Source: CAVUMR01 sp963742715 (lineage in GTDB: Bacteria; Actinomycetota; Actinomycetes; Mycobacteriales; Micromonosporaceae). From it: a DNA stretch of 64,000 nt. The DNA is taken from NCBI GenBank assembly GCA_963742715.1, contig CAVUMR010000001.1:186001-250000 (forward strand), written 5' to 3'. Position numbers and translations under genes: made by a program. Positions within the stretch are counted from its first letter, which is position 1. Each line of letters opens with the position of its first letter. The notes beneath the pieces were generated by a model. It was not told the origin of the DNA. It was given only the letters and a program-made list of their open reading frames with translations, and searched no databases. Shown here piece after piece: positions 19,698 to 28,413 of the stretch.

Positions 19698-20885
19698 TCA
19701 GCCCCACCAGAACGCGGCCGCGATGATCAGGTACAAGCCGACCAGTGTCGCGCCTTCCAGCCAGTTCGACTCCCCGTCGAGTACCACCACCGACAGGGTG
19801 AGCACAGTGATCGCCACCGCGACGACCAGCATCGGCGCGAACACGAGAGTCAGCGTGGTACCGGCCACGAAGCTCAGCAGTACCAGCGTCGGCGCCAGTA
19901 CCAGGGCGATCTGCAAGGGGCTGTTCACGATCACGCTCACCGCGTAGTCCGCCTGGTTGCGGTACGCGAGCTGAATCCCGACCACGTTCTCGATCGCGTT
20001 GCTGGCGATGGCGACGACGACCAGCCCGGCGAACGCCTGGGACAGGTGCAGGGACTCGATCGCCGGCTCCAACGCCACCACGAACCAGTCGGACACCAGT
20101 GCCGCGGCGATGCTCGATCCGGCCAGTACCGCGACCGCCAGCCAGAGCGGCCAGCGCGGCGGCTCGGCCACGCGCGCCGCGGTACCCGGTTCGGGCTGGT
20201 TGCGCTGCAGCGACGCCGGCAGCGACAAGACGAAGATGACCAGCAGGATGATCGCCACCGCGATCGACAGTGTCTCCTCGTGGTCCGCGGCCGGCGTGTG
20301 TACGTACGACGCGAGGCTCGGCAGTACGAGCGCGGCGACCGCGAGCACCAGGAGAGCGCAGGTCATCCGGGCCTGTCCGGTGGGGAACCGCTGGTGGCCG
20401 TGGCGCAAGCCGCCGACGATGAACGCCAGACCCAGCACCAGCAGCGCGTTGGACAGGATCGAGCCGATGATGGCGGCCTGTACCACACCGACCAGACCCG
20501 CACGCAGCGCGAAGAAGCCGATGAACAGCTCGGGCAGGTTGCCCAGCGCGCTCTGCAGTACGCCGGTCGCTCCGGGGCCGAACCGGTCCCCGAGCTGCTC
20601 GACGCTGCGCGCCACCAACGAGGCGAGCAACGCCACCGCCAGCGCGGAGAGCCCGAACGCGGTGACCGCGCCGAGGTCGACGTACCGGGCGACACCGGCC
20701 AGTACGACAGCTACCGCGGTGAGCGCGAAGATGATCCGGTCGGACCGGGTGAACAGGCCACCCGGCGGGTGTGGCCTGGTGCCGCTGGTACCAGCGGACG
20801 ACTCGGCGACGGTGCTGTCGCCGGCGGACGCACCGGATCCGGACCTCGGAACAGTGGGGGCGTTGTCCTGCACGTCCGGGATCAT
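19698..20885 (-). CDS. Calcium/proton antiporter (CaCA superfamily, CAX type)
   Basis: A 395-residue membrane protein that should export Ca2+ in exchange for protons. After a 45-residue disordered N-terminus come about eleven hydrophobic helices. The two alpha-repeats that form the ion site are visible: GNLPELFIGFFALRAGLVGV and the later AIASNAIENVVG, each with the acidic residue typical of CAX proteins (GNxxE and SNxxE). It ends LYLIIAAAFWWG. It lies downstream of the response-regulator gene on the same strand, 60 bp apart. No link in function is evident. Confidence 0.88.
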   Translation of the reverse strand: MIPDVQDNAPTVPRSGSGASAGDSTVAESSAGTSGTRPHPPGGLFTRSDRIIFALTAVAVVLAGVARYVDLGAVTAFGLSALAVALLASLVARSVEQLGDRFGPGATGVLQSALGNLPELFIGFFALRAGLVGVVQAAIIGSILSNALLVLGLAFIVGGLRHGHQRFPTGQARMTCALLVLAVAALVLPSLASYVHTPAADHEETLSIAVAIILLVIFVLSLPASLQRNQPEPGTAARVAEPPRWPLWLAVAVLAGSSIAAALVSDWFVVALEPAIESLHLSQAFAGLVVVAIASNAIENVVGIQLAYRNQADYAVSVIVNSPLQIALVLAPTLVLLSFVAGTTLTLVFAPMLVVAVAITVLTLSVVVLDGESNWLEGATLVGLYLIIAAAFWWG

Positions 20886-20945
20886 GTCAGAACCGCGCGA
20901 GCGGTGCTGAACGGCACAGCGCGGTCGGCCTGGGTGGCCGGGCGG

Positions 20946-21893
20946 CTACCGGATCTGGACCAGGTTTTCCCGGACCGCGTACACGACCGCCTGCAACCGG
21001 CTGCGCAGGTCCAGCTTGTCCAGGATCCGCCGTACATGCTTCTTCACGGTGTTTTCGCTGATGAAGAGGGTGCCGGCGATCTCCCTGTTGTTCATGCCCT
21101 GGGCCACGAGCCGGAGCACCTCGAGCTCCCGTTGACTCAACCGGCCGGCCGACCTGCTCGTGCCGGCCGCCCCGGTGGACTCGTCGGAGCGGCTGTCCGG
21201 CCGTCCCTCCGCGCCGGAACCGTCGGCGCCGGGACTGTCGCCGCCGGGACCGCCGGGCTCGGGACCGCCAGCGCTAGGACCGTCGGCGCGGGAACCAATC
21301 GCAACGAGACCGTCCGCGCTGGAACCGGCCGCGCTGGAACCAATCGCAACGAAACCGTCCGCGCTGGAACCGTCCGCAACGGGACTGCCCGCACCGTGCT
21401 CCATCGCGGCGGACGGCAGCCAGCCGATCCGGTATGCGTCCACGCCCGACACGCCATCCGCGCCGCTCGCCGACCCGTCCGCGCCGGCCATGGACCGCCC
21501 GCTGTGCACGTCGCGGATCGCGGTCACGACCTCCTCGACCGGTACGGTCTTGAGCAGGTAACCGGCCGCCCCGGCCCGGATCGCTCCGTGCTTGTCGGAC
21601 CGCACCTCGCTGACCGTCAGCATCAACACCTGGGCGCTGGGGCATGCGTCGATGACCATCCGGCAGGCCCGTACGCCGCTGGTGCCGGGCAGTCGTACAT
21701 CCAGCAGGACCACGTCGGGCCGGTACGCGGCGGCGACCGAAACCGCTTCGGCGGCGTCCGCGGCCTCCGCGACGACGACGAGATCGGGCTCCATGTCCAG
21801 CAGCGCGCGCAGACCACGCCGGACCAGCGGGTGATCGTCAACGACGACCACCCGGATTGGTCCAGCGTCCACGTCCGCGCCTTCGGCCGGCAC
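20946..21893 (-). CDS. NarL/FixJ-family response regulator with a repeat-rich linker
   Basis: A 315-residue two-domain regulator. Receiver domain, residues 13-128: acidic pair D19-D20, phosphoacceptor D65 in VVLLDVRLPG, T93 and K115. LuxR-type HTH, residues 250-315: LSQRELEVLRLVAQGMNNREIAGTLFISENTVKKHV. The two are joined by about 120 residues of Gly/Ser/Ala/Asp low complexity that includes two 15-residue repeats (SSADGxVAIGSxAxG). Normal NarL proteins have linkers of about 15-25 residues and total 210-230. No sensor kinase is adjacent, so it is an orphan regulator. The likely start is the first ATG, where receiver homology begins. Confidence 0.85.
   Translation of the reverse strand: MPAEGADVDAGPIRVVVVDDHPLVRRGLRALLDMEPDLVVVAEAADAAEAVSVAAAYRPDVVLLDVRLPGTSGVRACRMVIDACPSAQVLMLTVSEVRSDKHGAIRAGAAGYLLKTVPVEEVVTAIRDVHSGRSMAGADGSASGADGVSGVDAYRIGWLPSAAMEHGAGSPVADGSSADGFVAIGSSAAGSSADGLVAIGSRADGPSAGGPEPGGPGGDSPGADGSGAEGRPDSRSDESTGAAGTSRSAGRLSQRELEVLRLVAQGMNNREIAGTLFISENTVKKHVRRILDKLDLRSRLQAVVYAVRENLVQIR
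21291..21380 (-). repeat. 45-bp tandem repeat, two copies, coding (response-regulator linker)
   Basis: Units start at 21291 and 21336, each beginning GGAACCAATCGCAACGA on the plus strand. A partial third copy follows. It encodes SSADGFVAIG/SSADGLVAIG. Confidence 0.85.
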
Positions 21894-22008
21894 AGCTCCC
21901 CCCAGGTATCGCGCAGGTGCGCACCCCCGTGCGTGGATGCCGGCCGGCCAGGCCGACAGTCACCGACGCTGGCTCAGCCGCGGGGCCGGGCCGGCGTCGA
22001 CCGTCGCA

Positions 22009-22644
22009 TCACCCGCTGAGCCTGATCACCCCGTAGTCATAACCGCGGCGGCGATAGACGACGCTCGGTTTACCGCACTCCTTGTCCATGAACAGGTAGA
22101 AGTCGTGGCCGACAAGCTCCATGTGGAACAGCGCATCGTCAATGGTCATCGGGTCGGCGTCGTGCTCCTTCTCGCGAACGACCCGGCCGGGCAGGTGCTC
22201 GTCGACGTCATCGAGAGTAGCGACGGCGCCAACCGATCCGGTCCGTGACAACAATCCGCTGTCGTACCCGGGCGACTGAGCGTCGTCATCCGCGAGCGGC
22301 GCGGTGGCGGCGGCGACCGAAACCGGTGCGTGCCGACCGTGATGTACCCGTCGCCGATCCGCAGCCTTGCGGAAGCGGGACTCCAACTTGCCGATCGCGG
22401 AATCGAGTGCTTTGTAGAAGTCCGCCGCGCATGCTTCGGCCCGAACGATGGGGCCCCGTGACGCGCAGGTGATCTCGACCCGCTGACAGTGGTCATGCTG
22501 GCGACGATTGCGCTCGTGGAACAACTCGACATCAACCCGGATGAGCTTCTGGTCATAGCGCCCGACCTTCGTGAGCTTCTGGGCTACGTGCGTCCGGAAG
22601 TGATCGGGAACCTCGACATTGCGACCTTTGACGACTACGTCCAC
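22009..22644 (-). CDS. hpf: Long-form ribosome hibernation promoting factor
   Basis: A 211-residue protein that dimerises 70S ribosomes into inactive 100S particles. GTG 22642-22644 (VDVVVKGRNVEVPDHFRTHV) follows GGGAGG at eight bases. The N-terminal S30AE/YfiA domain spans about residues 1-110. The C-terminal long-HPF dimerisation domain is about 150-211 (VVREKEHDADPMTIDDALFHMELVGHDFYLFMDKE). It corresponds to Rv3241c and is next to comF and lpqB as in mycobacteria. The 284 bp upstream holds its promoter and no other gene; a small inverted repeat ACCCGG/CCGGGT sits at 22875-22892. Confidence 0.92.
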   Translation of the reverse strand: MDVVVKGRNVEVPDHFRTHVAQKLTKVGRYDQKLIRVDVELFHERNRRQHDHCQRVEITCASRGPIVRAEACAADFYKALDSAIGKLESRFRKAADRRRVHHGRHAPVSVAAATAPLADDDAQSPGYDSGLLSRTGSVGAVATLDDVDEHLPGRVVREKEHDADPMTIDDALFHMELVGHDFYLFMDKECGKPSVVYRRRGYDYGVIRLSG

Positions 22645-22928
22645 GCCTGGCCTCCCCCACGGTTGACTACGGCTTCCAGTGGTAGGTGGTGTCCGGACTC
22701 CGCGGGGACAGCAGCGTCGCTGGCCCGAAACGGTGACCGGCGCAGGGCGGCGACCTCCTCTCGGCTGTCGACAACTGCCGTGGTCACCGACGCTAACCCT
22801 TGTGCGCCAGCTAGTCATCCCCAGTTCCACATCTCGCACCTGGGGCACGGCGTGTCGATCTTCACGCCTGACGTACCCGGTTATTCCCGGGTAAATCACC
22901 CGCTCCACGATCACTCTGCGCATATCTC

Positions 22929-23618
22929 CTACCGGATTGTCCGCCGCTGGGTCGCGGCCAGTACCGCTGCCGCGTCGACCCGACAGCCGCCCGCCCGGAG
23001 CACGCCGGCGACCGCCGCGAGCGTCGCCCCGGTGGTCACCACGTCATCGACAAGTACCACCCGCGCCCCCGCCGGACGTCGATGCAACGCGGCCGCGCGC
23101 CAGGGCCGGAGGGCGAACGCACCGGCCGCACTGTGGACGCGATCGGCGGCGCCGAGCACGGTCGAGTCCTGCCTCGGCCGGGCCGCGACCGCCGGGCACA
23201 CCGCCACCCGCCAGCCACCGGCCCGCAGCGTGCGTACCGCGCCGGTGAGCAGGTCGGCGATGTGATCGCGTCCACGGTTGCGCACCGCTCGCGCGGTGGC
23301 CGGTACCGGCACGAGCAGCACCGGAACCTGCCCCCGCCCGGATCCGGCCGCCGCCGCGATCACGGCCGCAAGTCGTTCGCCCAGTACGCCACTCAGGCCG
23401 TGCCGGCCGCGCTCCTTGTACTCCAGCAGGAGCTCGCGCAACACCCCGTCGTACGGGCCGAGCGCCGTACACGGAGGCAGTCCGGCCGGCGCCGGATCCG
23501 GTCGGGTCGGTACCGGGGGCACCGCCAGCGCCGTGCGGCAGTCCGGACAGAGCGGACCGGCACCGCCGCAGGCGGCACATTCGGTCGGCCACACCAGGCC
23601 GGCGAGTACATCGAGCAT
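22929..23618 (-). CDS. ComF-family phosphoribosyltransferase-like protein
   Basis: A 229-residue protein. ATG 23616-23618 starts MLDVLAGLVWPTECAACGG. N-terminal zinc ribbon: Cys14, Cys17, Cys24, Cys27 (CAACGGAGPLCPDC). The central and C-terminal parts have LLLEYKERGRHGL, VPVPATARAVRNRGRDH and the PRPP-binding loop VVLVDDVVTTGATLAA. These are hallmarks of ComFC/GntX amidophosphoribosyltransferase homologues, linked to DNA uptake or repair in other bacteria. It is the equivalent of Rv3242c and sits between lpqB and hpf on the same strand. Confidence 0.9.
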   Translation of the reverse strand: MLDVLAGLVWPTECAACGGAGPLCPDCRTALAVPPVPTRPDPAPAGLPPCTALGPYDGVLRELLLEYKERGRHGLSGVLGERLAAVIAAAAGSGRGQVPVLLVPVPATARAVRNRGRDHIADLLTGAVRTLRAGGWRVAVCPAVAARPRQDSTVLGAADRVHSAAGAFALRPWRAAALHRRPAGARVVLVDDVVTTGATLAAVAGVLRAGGCRVDAAAVLAATQRRTIR

Positions 23619-23740
23619 GTGGTCATGCTTCGCCCGTCGCGGCGTCGCGCCCAGCCGGTACGCCGCAACCTGTGCATAACCCGCCCGGCTGTGGACAGCC
23701 GCGGACCGGGCACATCCGACCCGCAGACGGACCACAGACG

Positions 23741-23783
23741 GCGGCGGACGGCGGCGGACGGCGGCGGACGGCGGCGGACGGCG
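23741..23783. repeat. 10-bp tandem repeat, four copies, intergenic
   Basis: GCGGCGGACG repeated four times between the lpqB stop and the comF start. Just upstream of it at 23672-23700 are a DnaA-box-like TGTGCATAA and a GGCTGT-GG-ACAGCC palindrome. Confidence 0.85.
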
Positions 23784-23788
23784 CAGGC

Positions 23789-25696
23789 TCAGCCGGCGAA
23801 GAACGGCGCGGTGGCCACCGGCGGATCGCCCGCGTTGTGCGGCACATCGACCTCGTTGGAGAACAGCTGGTAGATCCGGCCGGACGACTGGATCAGCACC
23901 TGACCGCGGCCACGGGTGTTGGACGGATCGTCCGGCTGCGCGGCCACGTACGACGGGACCTGGTCGTTCGGCACCCGCGGCAGGAACTCCTGCGGCAGCC
24001 CGTCGATGGCCACCTCCCACAGGCCGCCGAGCCGCGTCCCGCCGACCGCGCCGACCCCGGACAGCGTGCCGCGGCCGGCGATGGCGACCCGGTCCTCCTG
24101 CGTCCAGGCCAGCTCGGTGACCGAGGTGAGCCCGGGTTCGAGCTGGCGGGGCCGGCCGATCCGCCGGCCCCCCTCGTCGTTGATCAGCGGTGCGACGTAC
24201 GGGTGGCCGCCGGCGACGAACGCGATCCGGCAACCGTCCGGGGGTACCGACACCGCGGTGACCCGTCCGAGGCGGGCGATGTCCGGCGAGACGCGGCTCA
24301 GGTTGGACACTCCGCCGCCGTTGCCGCTGAGCCCGTACAGCTGGCCGTCGACGGCCAGCACCAGAGACTCGTTCGAGAAGATCCAACTGGGCCGGCTCAT
24401 CACCCGGTGACTGCCCAGGGCGGTGACCTGCGTGTACCGGGTCTCACCGCGCGCCGGCGCCGAGCCGAGCCACAGGGTGAGCCGCCCGTCAGGGCCCCGC
24501 CGTACCAGTGCCGAGCCGGTGTCGTCACCGGAGATCGCGGCGGACACGACGCCGGAGTTGACCGCGAGCGCGGCCCGGTCGGTGAACACCGCGGGCGCCG
24601 CACCGGAGGGTCCGGAGATGACCTTGCCCTTGATGATCCAGTACTCGCCGTCCCGGTCGGTCAGGCCGGACGCCGCGTTCATGGTGCGCCACTGCTCGCG
24701 CCCCTGCTCCCGGCCGGCGCCCGGCACATCCAGCGGCCGGCCCTCGATCTGGATCTCCAGCGACCGGCTCATCACCGGCCGGAGGGTCCAGGACAACTGC
24801 GCGGACATCAACTCCGGATGCTGTACGACGCTCGCGTCGCTGCTGAGGTCGACAACGACCTTGCCCTCCTCGTTCACCACGTTGCCGCGGGTCTTCACGC
24901 CCTTCGGAAACGCGGTACGTACGGCAGGCGCGAGCCAACTGGACGGACCGGCCAGCAGCCACTCGACCAGCTGGGTACGGCGCTTGTCCTCCCGTACCGT
25001 CTTCGGCGTGTACCGCAGGTCCGGTACCAACGTGCGCTGGTTCGGGCTCAGGAAGTAGACCGGGGTCACGTCGTACCGGGTACGCAGCGCGTCATCCGAG
25101 AGGAGCAGGCCGGACGGCGGGTTGTCGATCCGCCACTCGGTACCGACCGCCCCGTTGGTACGTACCGCCCGGAACGTGTGGTCGAAGGTGGTACGGCGGT
25201 CCGTCGGCCACACGTTCACCGCGCCCGACTCGTCGAGCAGTCCGAGGTACCGGCCGGTCGCCCGGACGTTCGTCACCGTGTCCGACACCCGGCTCGACTG
25301 GTACCGGTCGACGTGCAGCACCGCGGTACCGCTGGTGTGGCGCCAGCTCTGTTGGCCGTTGTCGGTCAGGAACGCGGTCACCACGTCGGTGACGACGGTC
25401 GGATCGGTACCGGCCGCGGTCAGGTACAGCCGGACGAGTTCGGTCGGGTCGTGGGCGGCGGACGGCTGCACCTGCGAGTCGGACTGCCGCGCGGGCACCG
25501 GTCCGTCCTCGGCGACCCCCGCCGGCGGCGGGGTGTTCACCACGACCACCGGCCCGCCGTTGGGCACCCCGCAGCCGGCCAGCCCGAGACCGGCGGCGAG
25601 CAGTACCACCGCGACCCGGGCGCGCCGTGGCGACGTGGCCGCCCGCCGCGCGGGTACCGAAAGGACGCTTGAGTTCCGGTCACGACGGTCAGTCAT
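23789..25696 (-). CDS. lpqB: Lipoprotein LpqB, partner of the MtrAB two-component system
   Basis: A 635-residue lipoprotein. ATG 25694-25696 overlaps the mtrB stop by eight bases, so translation is coupled. A signal sequence with lipobox GLAGC (Cys42) precedes a GerMN-type domain (about 85-330, LVRLYLTAAGTDPTVVTDVV, LLAGPSSWLAPAVRTAFP) and a C-terminal beta-propeller LpqB domain ending VATAPFFAG. LpqB binds the extracytoplasmic part of the MtrB kinase in mycobacteria and tunes MtrA phosphorylation. Length and domain order match the family. Confidence 0.95.
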   Translation of the reverse strand: MTDRRDRNSSVLSVPARRAATSPRRARVAVVLLAAGLGLAGCGVPNGGPVVVVNTPPPAGVAEDGPVPARQSDSQVQPSAAHDPTELVRLYLTAAGTDPTVVTDVVTAFLTDNGQQSWRHTSGTAVLHVDRYQSSRVSDTVTNVRATGRYLGLLDESGAVNVWPTDRRTTFDHTFRAVRTNGAVGTEWRIDNPPSGLLLSDDALRTRYDVTPVYFLSPNQRTLVPDLRYTPKTVREDKRRTQLVEWLLAGPSSWLAPAVRTAFPKGVKTRGNVVNEEGKVVVDLSSDASVVQHPELMSAQLSWTLRPVMSRSLEIQIEGRPLDVPGAGREQGREQWRTMNAASGLTDRDGEYWIIKGKVISGPSGAAPAVFTDRAALAVNSGVVSAAISGDDTGSALVRRGPDGRLTLWLGSAPARGETRYTQVTALGSHRVMSRPSWIFSNESLVLAVDGQLYGLSGNGGGVSNLSRVSPDIARLGRVTAVSVPPDGCRIAFVAGGHPYVAPLINDEGGRRIGRPRQLEPGLTSVTELAWTQEDRVAIAGRGTLSGVGAVGGTRLGGLWEVAIDGLPQEFLPRVPNDQVPSYVAAQPDDPSNTRGRGQVLIQSSGRIYQLFSNEVDVPHNAGDPPVATAPFFAG

Positions 25697-27602
25697 GGCC
25701 ACCTCGCTCGACCGGGACGGCGGCCGTGCCATCGCGTCGGCTGGACGCGGAAGCGCCGTTGGGTGGGTCGGCTCGGTCCTGATCGGACGGTCCGCCGGAC
25801 AGGTCCGGCGCCGCGTTGTCCAGGTCGACCGCGGCATCGGCGGGGACCAGGCTGACCGGCGACCGCTCCAGCCTGTCGCCGGCGCGGACCGGCACCGTCA
25901 GCCTGAACTGGGCGCCCTGGCCTCGGGCTCCCCAGGCTTCGAGCCAGCCGCCGTGCAGCCGGGCGTCCTCCAGGCTGATGGACAGGCCGAGGCCGGTGCC
26001 GCCGGTCTGCCTGGCGCGGGACGGATCGGACCGCCAGAACCGGTTGAACACCAGCTTCTCCTCGCCGGGTCGCAACCCGATCCCCAGGTCCCGCACGGTG
26101 ATCGCGACCGCCCCGGCCGGATCGTCCGCCGGGGCTCCGCCGTTCGGGCCGGCCGGGCCGACGGCCGTGGACTGGTCGACCGTCATGGGGTCGACCGGCA
26201 CGGGCCGGTCGACCGGCGCGGGCAGGTCGAGATCCGTGGCGGGATCGAGGTCCGTGGAGGTGAACAGGTCGGCCGTACCGCTCGCGGTCAGCGTCACCCG
26301 TACCGGCCGCCGCTCGCCGTGCTCGAGGGCGTTGCCGACCAGGTTGCGCACGATGCGCTCGATCCGGCGCGGATCGACCTCGGCGATCACCGGACCGGCC
26401 GGCAGGTCCAGCTCGATCCGGCTGCCGACCCGTTCGGCGAGCGGGATCAGGCCCTCGACGGCGCGGCGCACGATCGGCACCAGGTCGCTCGGCTCCGCCT
26501 CCAGTACCGCGAAACCGGCGTCGAACCGGCTGATCTCAAGCAGGTCATTGAGCAGCGCCTCGAACCGGTCGAGCTCGGCCTGCAGCAACTCGGCGCTGCG
26601 GGCCGCGGCCGGCGCGAACGTGTCCCGGGACATGTGCAGCATGTCCGCGGCCATCCGTACGGTGGTCAGCGGCGTACGCAGCTCGTGCGACACGTCCGAG
26701 GTGAACCGCCGCTGCAGCCGGGACAGGTCCTCCAACTGGACGATCTGGCGCTGCAGGTTGTCGGCCATCTGGTTGAACGACGCGGCGAGCCGGGCGAGAT
26801 CGTCCTCACCCCGTACCGCCATCCGCTCGTGCAGCAGCCCGGCGGACAGCCGCTGGGCGGTACGGGCGGCCACCCGTACCGGGGTCACCACGAGTCGGGT
26901 CACGATGCCGGCGATGAGCGCGAGCAGGAGTACCAGTGCCGCGCCGGTGACGATCAGCGTGTTACGTACCAGCGTGCTGGCATGTACCTCGTCGTCAAGC
27001 GGGAACAGGTAGTACAGCTCGAACTGGCCCCAGCCGCCGTTCACCGGCGCGCCGACCGCGAGGTACGGGCGCATGCCCCGTCCGTCCGGATCGGCCTGGG
27101 TGAACTGGTACGCCGACACCCGGTCGACCCGCACCTGGTGCCGCAGCTCGGCCGGTACCGCGATGTCCTCCGGCCGGTGCGGCAGCGCGGCCGGGGCGAC
27201 CTCGATCGACGGATCCGGTACCAGCAGCACGTCGAACGTGCCGGCCCGCGGCGGCAGGTTCGCCAGCCGGTACACCGCGCCGCTCACGGTCTGGTCGAGC
27301 TGCGGGTCGCCGACTCCGGACAGCGCACCGAGCTGGCCCTGCACGTCGGTACGCCCGTAGTCGATCTGCTGTACCGCGGTGTGCACCTTCGCCCGGATCA
27401 GGCCGGCGGTGATCTGCTGCGCGACCAGATAGCTGAACGCGACCACCAGCAGGGCGGAAACCAGCAGGGTGATCGTGACGACGCGCACCTGCAGGGAGGT
27501 ACGCCAGACCCGGCCGGCCACCCGCGTCCCGGTGCGGCCGCGGTCGACGGCGGCGCGGGCCGCACGGCGCCCGCGCGCCGCGACCTCGGCCCATCCGCTC
27601 AT
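25689..27602 (-). CDS. mtrB: Sensor histidine kinase MtrB
   Basis: A 637-residue membrane kinase that controls MtrA and so cell wall and division genes. ATG 27600-27602 follows GGGGGAGG. Layout: TM1 about 39-60, extracellular sensor about 61-230, TM2 about 233-255, HAMP, then HisKA with SHELRTPLTTVRMAADML, and the ATPase domain with the N-box RNLVGNALEHGE, the G1 box VRDLGIGLRPGEE, FNRFWRSDPSRARQTGGTGLGL. Between the N- and G1-boxes is an insert of about 45 residues (TDLDPATDLDLPAPVDRP and onward), longer than in mycobacterial MtrB. The C-terminal 70 residues are disordered. Operon mtrA-mtrB-lpqB. Confidence 0.95.
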   Translation of the reverse strand: MSGWAEVAARGRRAARAAVDRGRTGTRVAGRVWRTSLQVRVVTITLLVSALLVVAFSYLVAQQITAGLIRAKVHTAVQQIDYGRTDVQGQLGALSGVGDPQLDQTVSGAVYRLANLPPRAGTFDVLLVPDPSIEVAPAALPHRPEDIAVPAELRHQVRVDRVSAYQFTQADPDGRGMRPYLAVGAPVNGGWGQFELYYLFPLDDEVHASTLVRNTLIVTGAALVLLLALIAGIVTRLVVTPVRVAARTAQRLSAGLLHERMAVRGEDDLARLAASFNQMADNLQRQIVQLEDLSRLQRRFTSDVSHELRTPLTTVRMAADMLHMSRDTFAPAAARSAELLQAELDRFEALLNDLLEISRFDAGFAVLEAEPSDLVPIVRRAVEGLIPLAERVGSRIELDLPAGPVIAEVDPRRIERIVRNLVGNALEHGERRPVRVTLTASGTADLFTSTDLDPATDLDLPAPVDRPVPVDPMTVDQSTAVGPAGPNGGAPADDPAGAVAITVRDLGIGLRPGEEKLVFNRFWRSDPSRARQTGGTGLGLSISLEDARLHGGWLEAWGARGQGAQFRLTVPVRAGDRLERSPVSLVPADAAVDLDNAAPDLSGGPSDQDRADPPNGASASSRRDGTAAVPVERGGHD

Positions 27603-27619
27603 CGCCGTGCCTCCCCCAC

Positions 27620-28309
27620 CTACGCGGTGCCCGCCTTGTAGCCGACTCCGCGCACGGTGAGGATGATCTCGGGCCGCTCCGGATCCGGCTCGATCTTCGC
27701 GCGCAGCCGCTGCACGTGGACGTTCACCAGTCGAGTGTCCGCCGCGTGCCGGTAACCCCACACCTGTTCGAGCAGCACCTCCCGGGTGAACACCTGGCGC
27801 GGCTTGCGCGCCAGCGCGACCAGCAGGTCGAACTCGAGCGGGGTCAGCTTGATCTCCAGGCCGTCCCGGGTCACCGTGTGCGCCGGTACGTCGATCGCGA
27901 ACTGGTTGCCGGCCGGCCCGATGGACAGCATCTCCGGTGCGGAGTCCTCGCCCCGGCGCAGCCGGGCCCGCATCCGGGCGACCAGTTCCTTGGGCTTGAA
28001 CGGCTTCACGACGTAGTCATCGGCGCCGGATTCGAGGCCGAGGACCACGTCGACGGTGTCGCTCTTGGCGGTCAGCATCACGATCGGTACGCCGGATTCG
28101 GACCGGATGGCCCGGCACACGTCGATTCCGCTCATCCCCGGCAGCATCAGGTCCAGCAGGACGATGTCCGGCCGGGTGTCCCGGAAGGCGCCCAGTGCCC
28201 GCTCCCCGTCGGCGACGAACGACGGCGTGAAGCCCTCACTGCGCAGCACGATGCCGAGCATCTCGGCGAGGGCCGGATCGTCGTCCACCACCAGTACGCG
28301 CGCTCTCAT
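27620..28309 (-). CDS. mtrA: Response regulator MtrA
   Basis: A 229-residue OmpR-family regulator. ATG 28307-28309 (MRARVLVVDDDPALAEML) follows a G-rich ribosome site. Receiver: acidic pair in VVDDD, phosphoacceptor in IVLLDLMLPGMSG, Lys in DDYVVKPFKPKEL. The C-terminal winged helix has LTPLEFDLLVALARKPRQVFTREVLLEQVWGYRHAADTRLVNVHVQRLRAKIE. Near-identical to MtrA across actinobacteria. It is the first gene of mtrA-mtrB-lpqB, with 17 bp to mtrB. In mycobacteria MtrA is essential and acts on cell-wall and replication genes. Confidence 0.97.
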   Translation of the reverse strand: MRARVLVVDDDPALAEMLGIVLRSEGFTPSFVADGERALGAFRDTRPDIVLLDLMLPGMSGIDVCRAIRSESGVPIVMLTAKSDTVDVVLGLESGADDYVVKPFKPKELVARMRARLRRGEDSAPEMLSIGPAGNQFAIDVPAHTVTRDGLEIKLTPLEFDLLVALARKPRQVFTREVLLEQVWGYRHAADTRLVNVHVQRLRAKIEPDPERPEIILTVRGVGYKAGTA

Positions 28310-28413
28310 TCCCCCATCGTTCCATCCCGGCATGCGACACCTGGGGACGCGGTACCCGCTGGTCACCGCGGAGCCGAGCGGACCTACCCACTGTCGGGCG
28401 ACAAGCCGGACAA

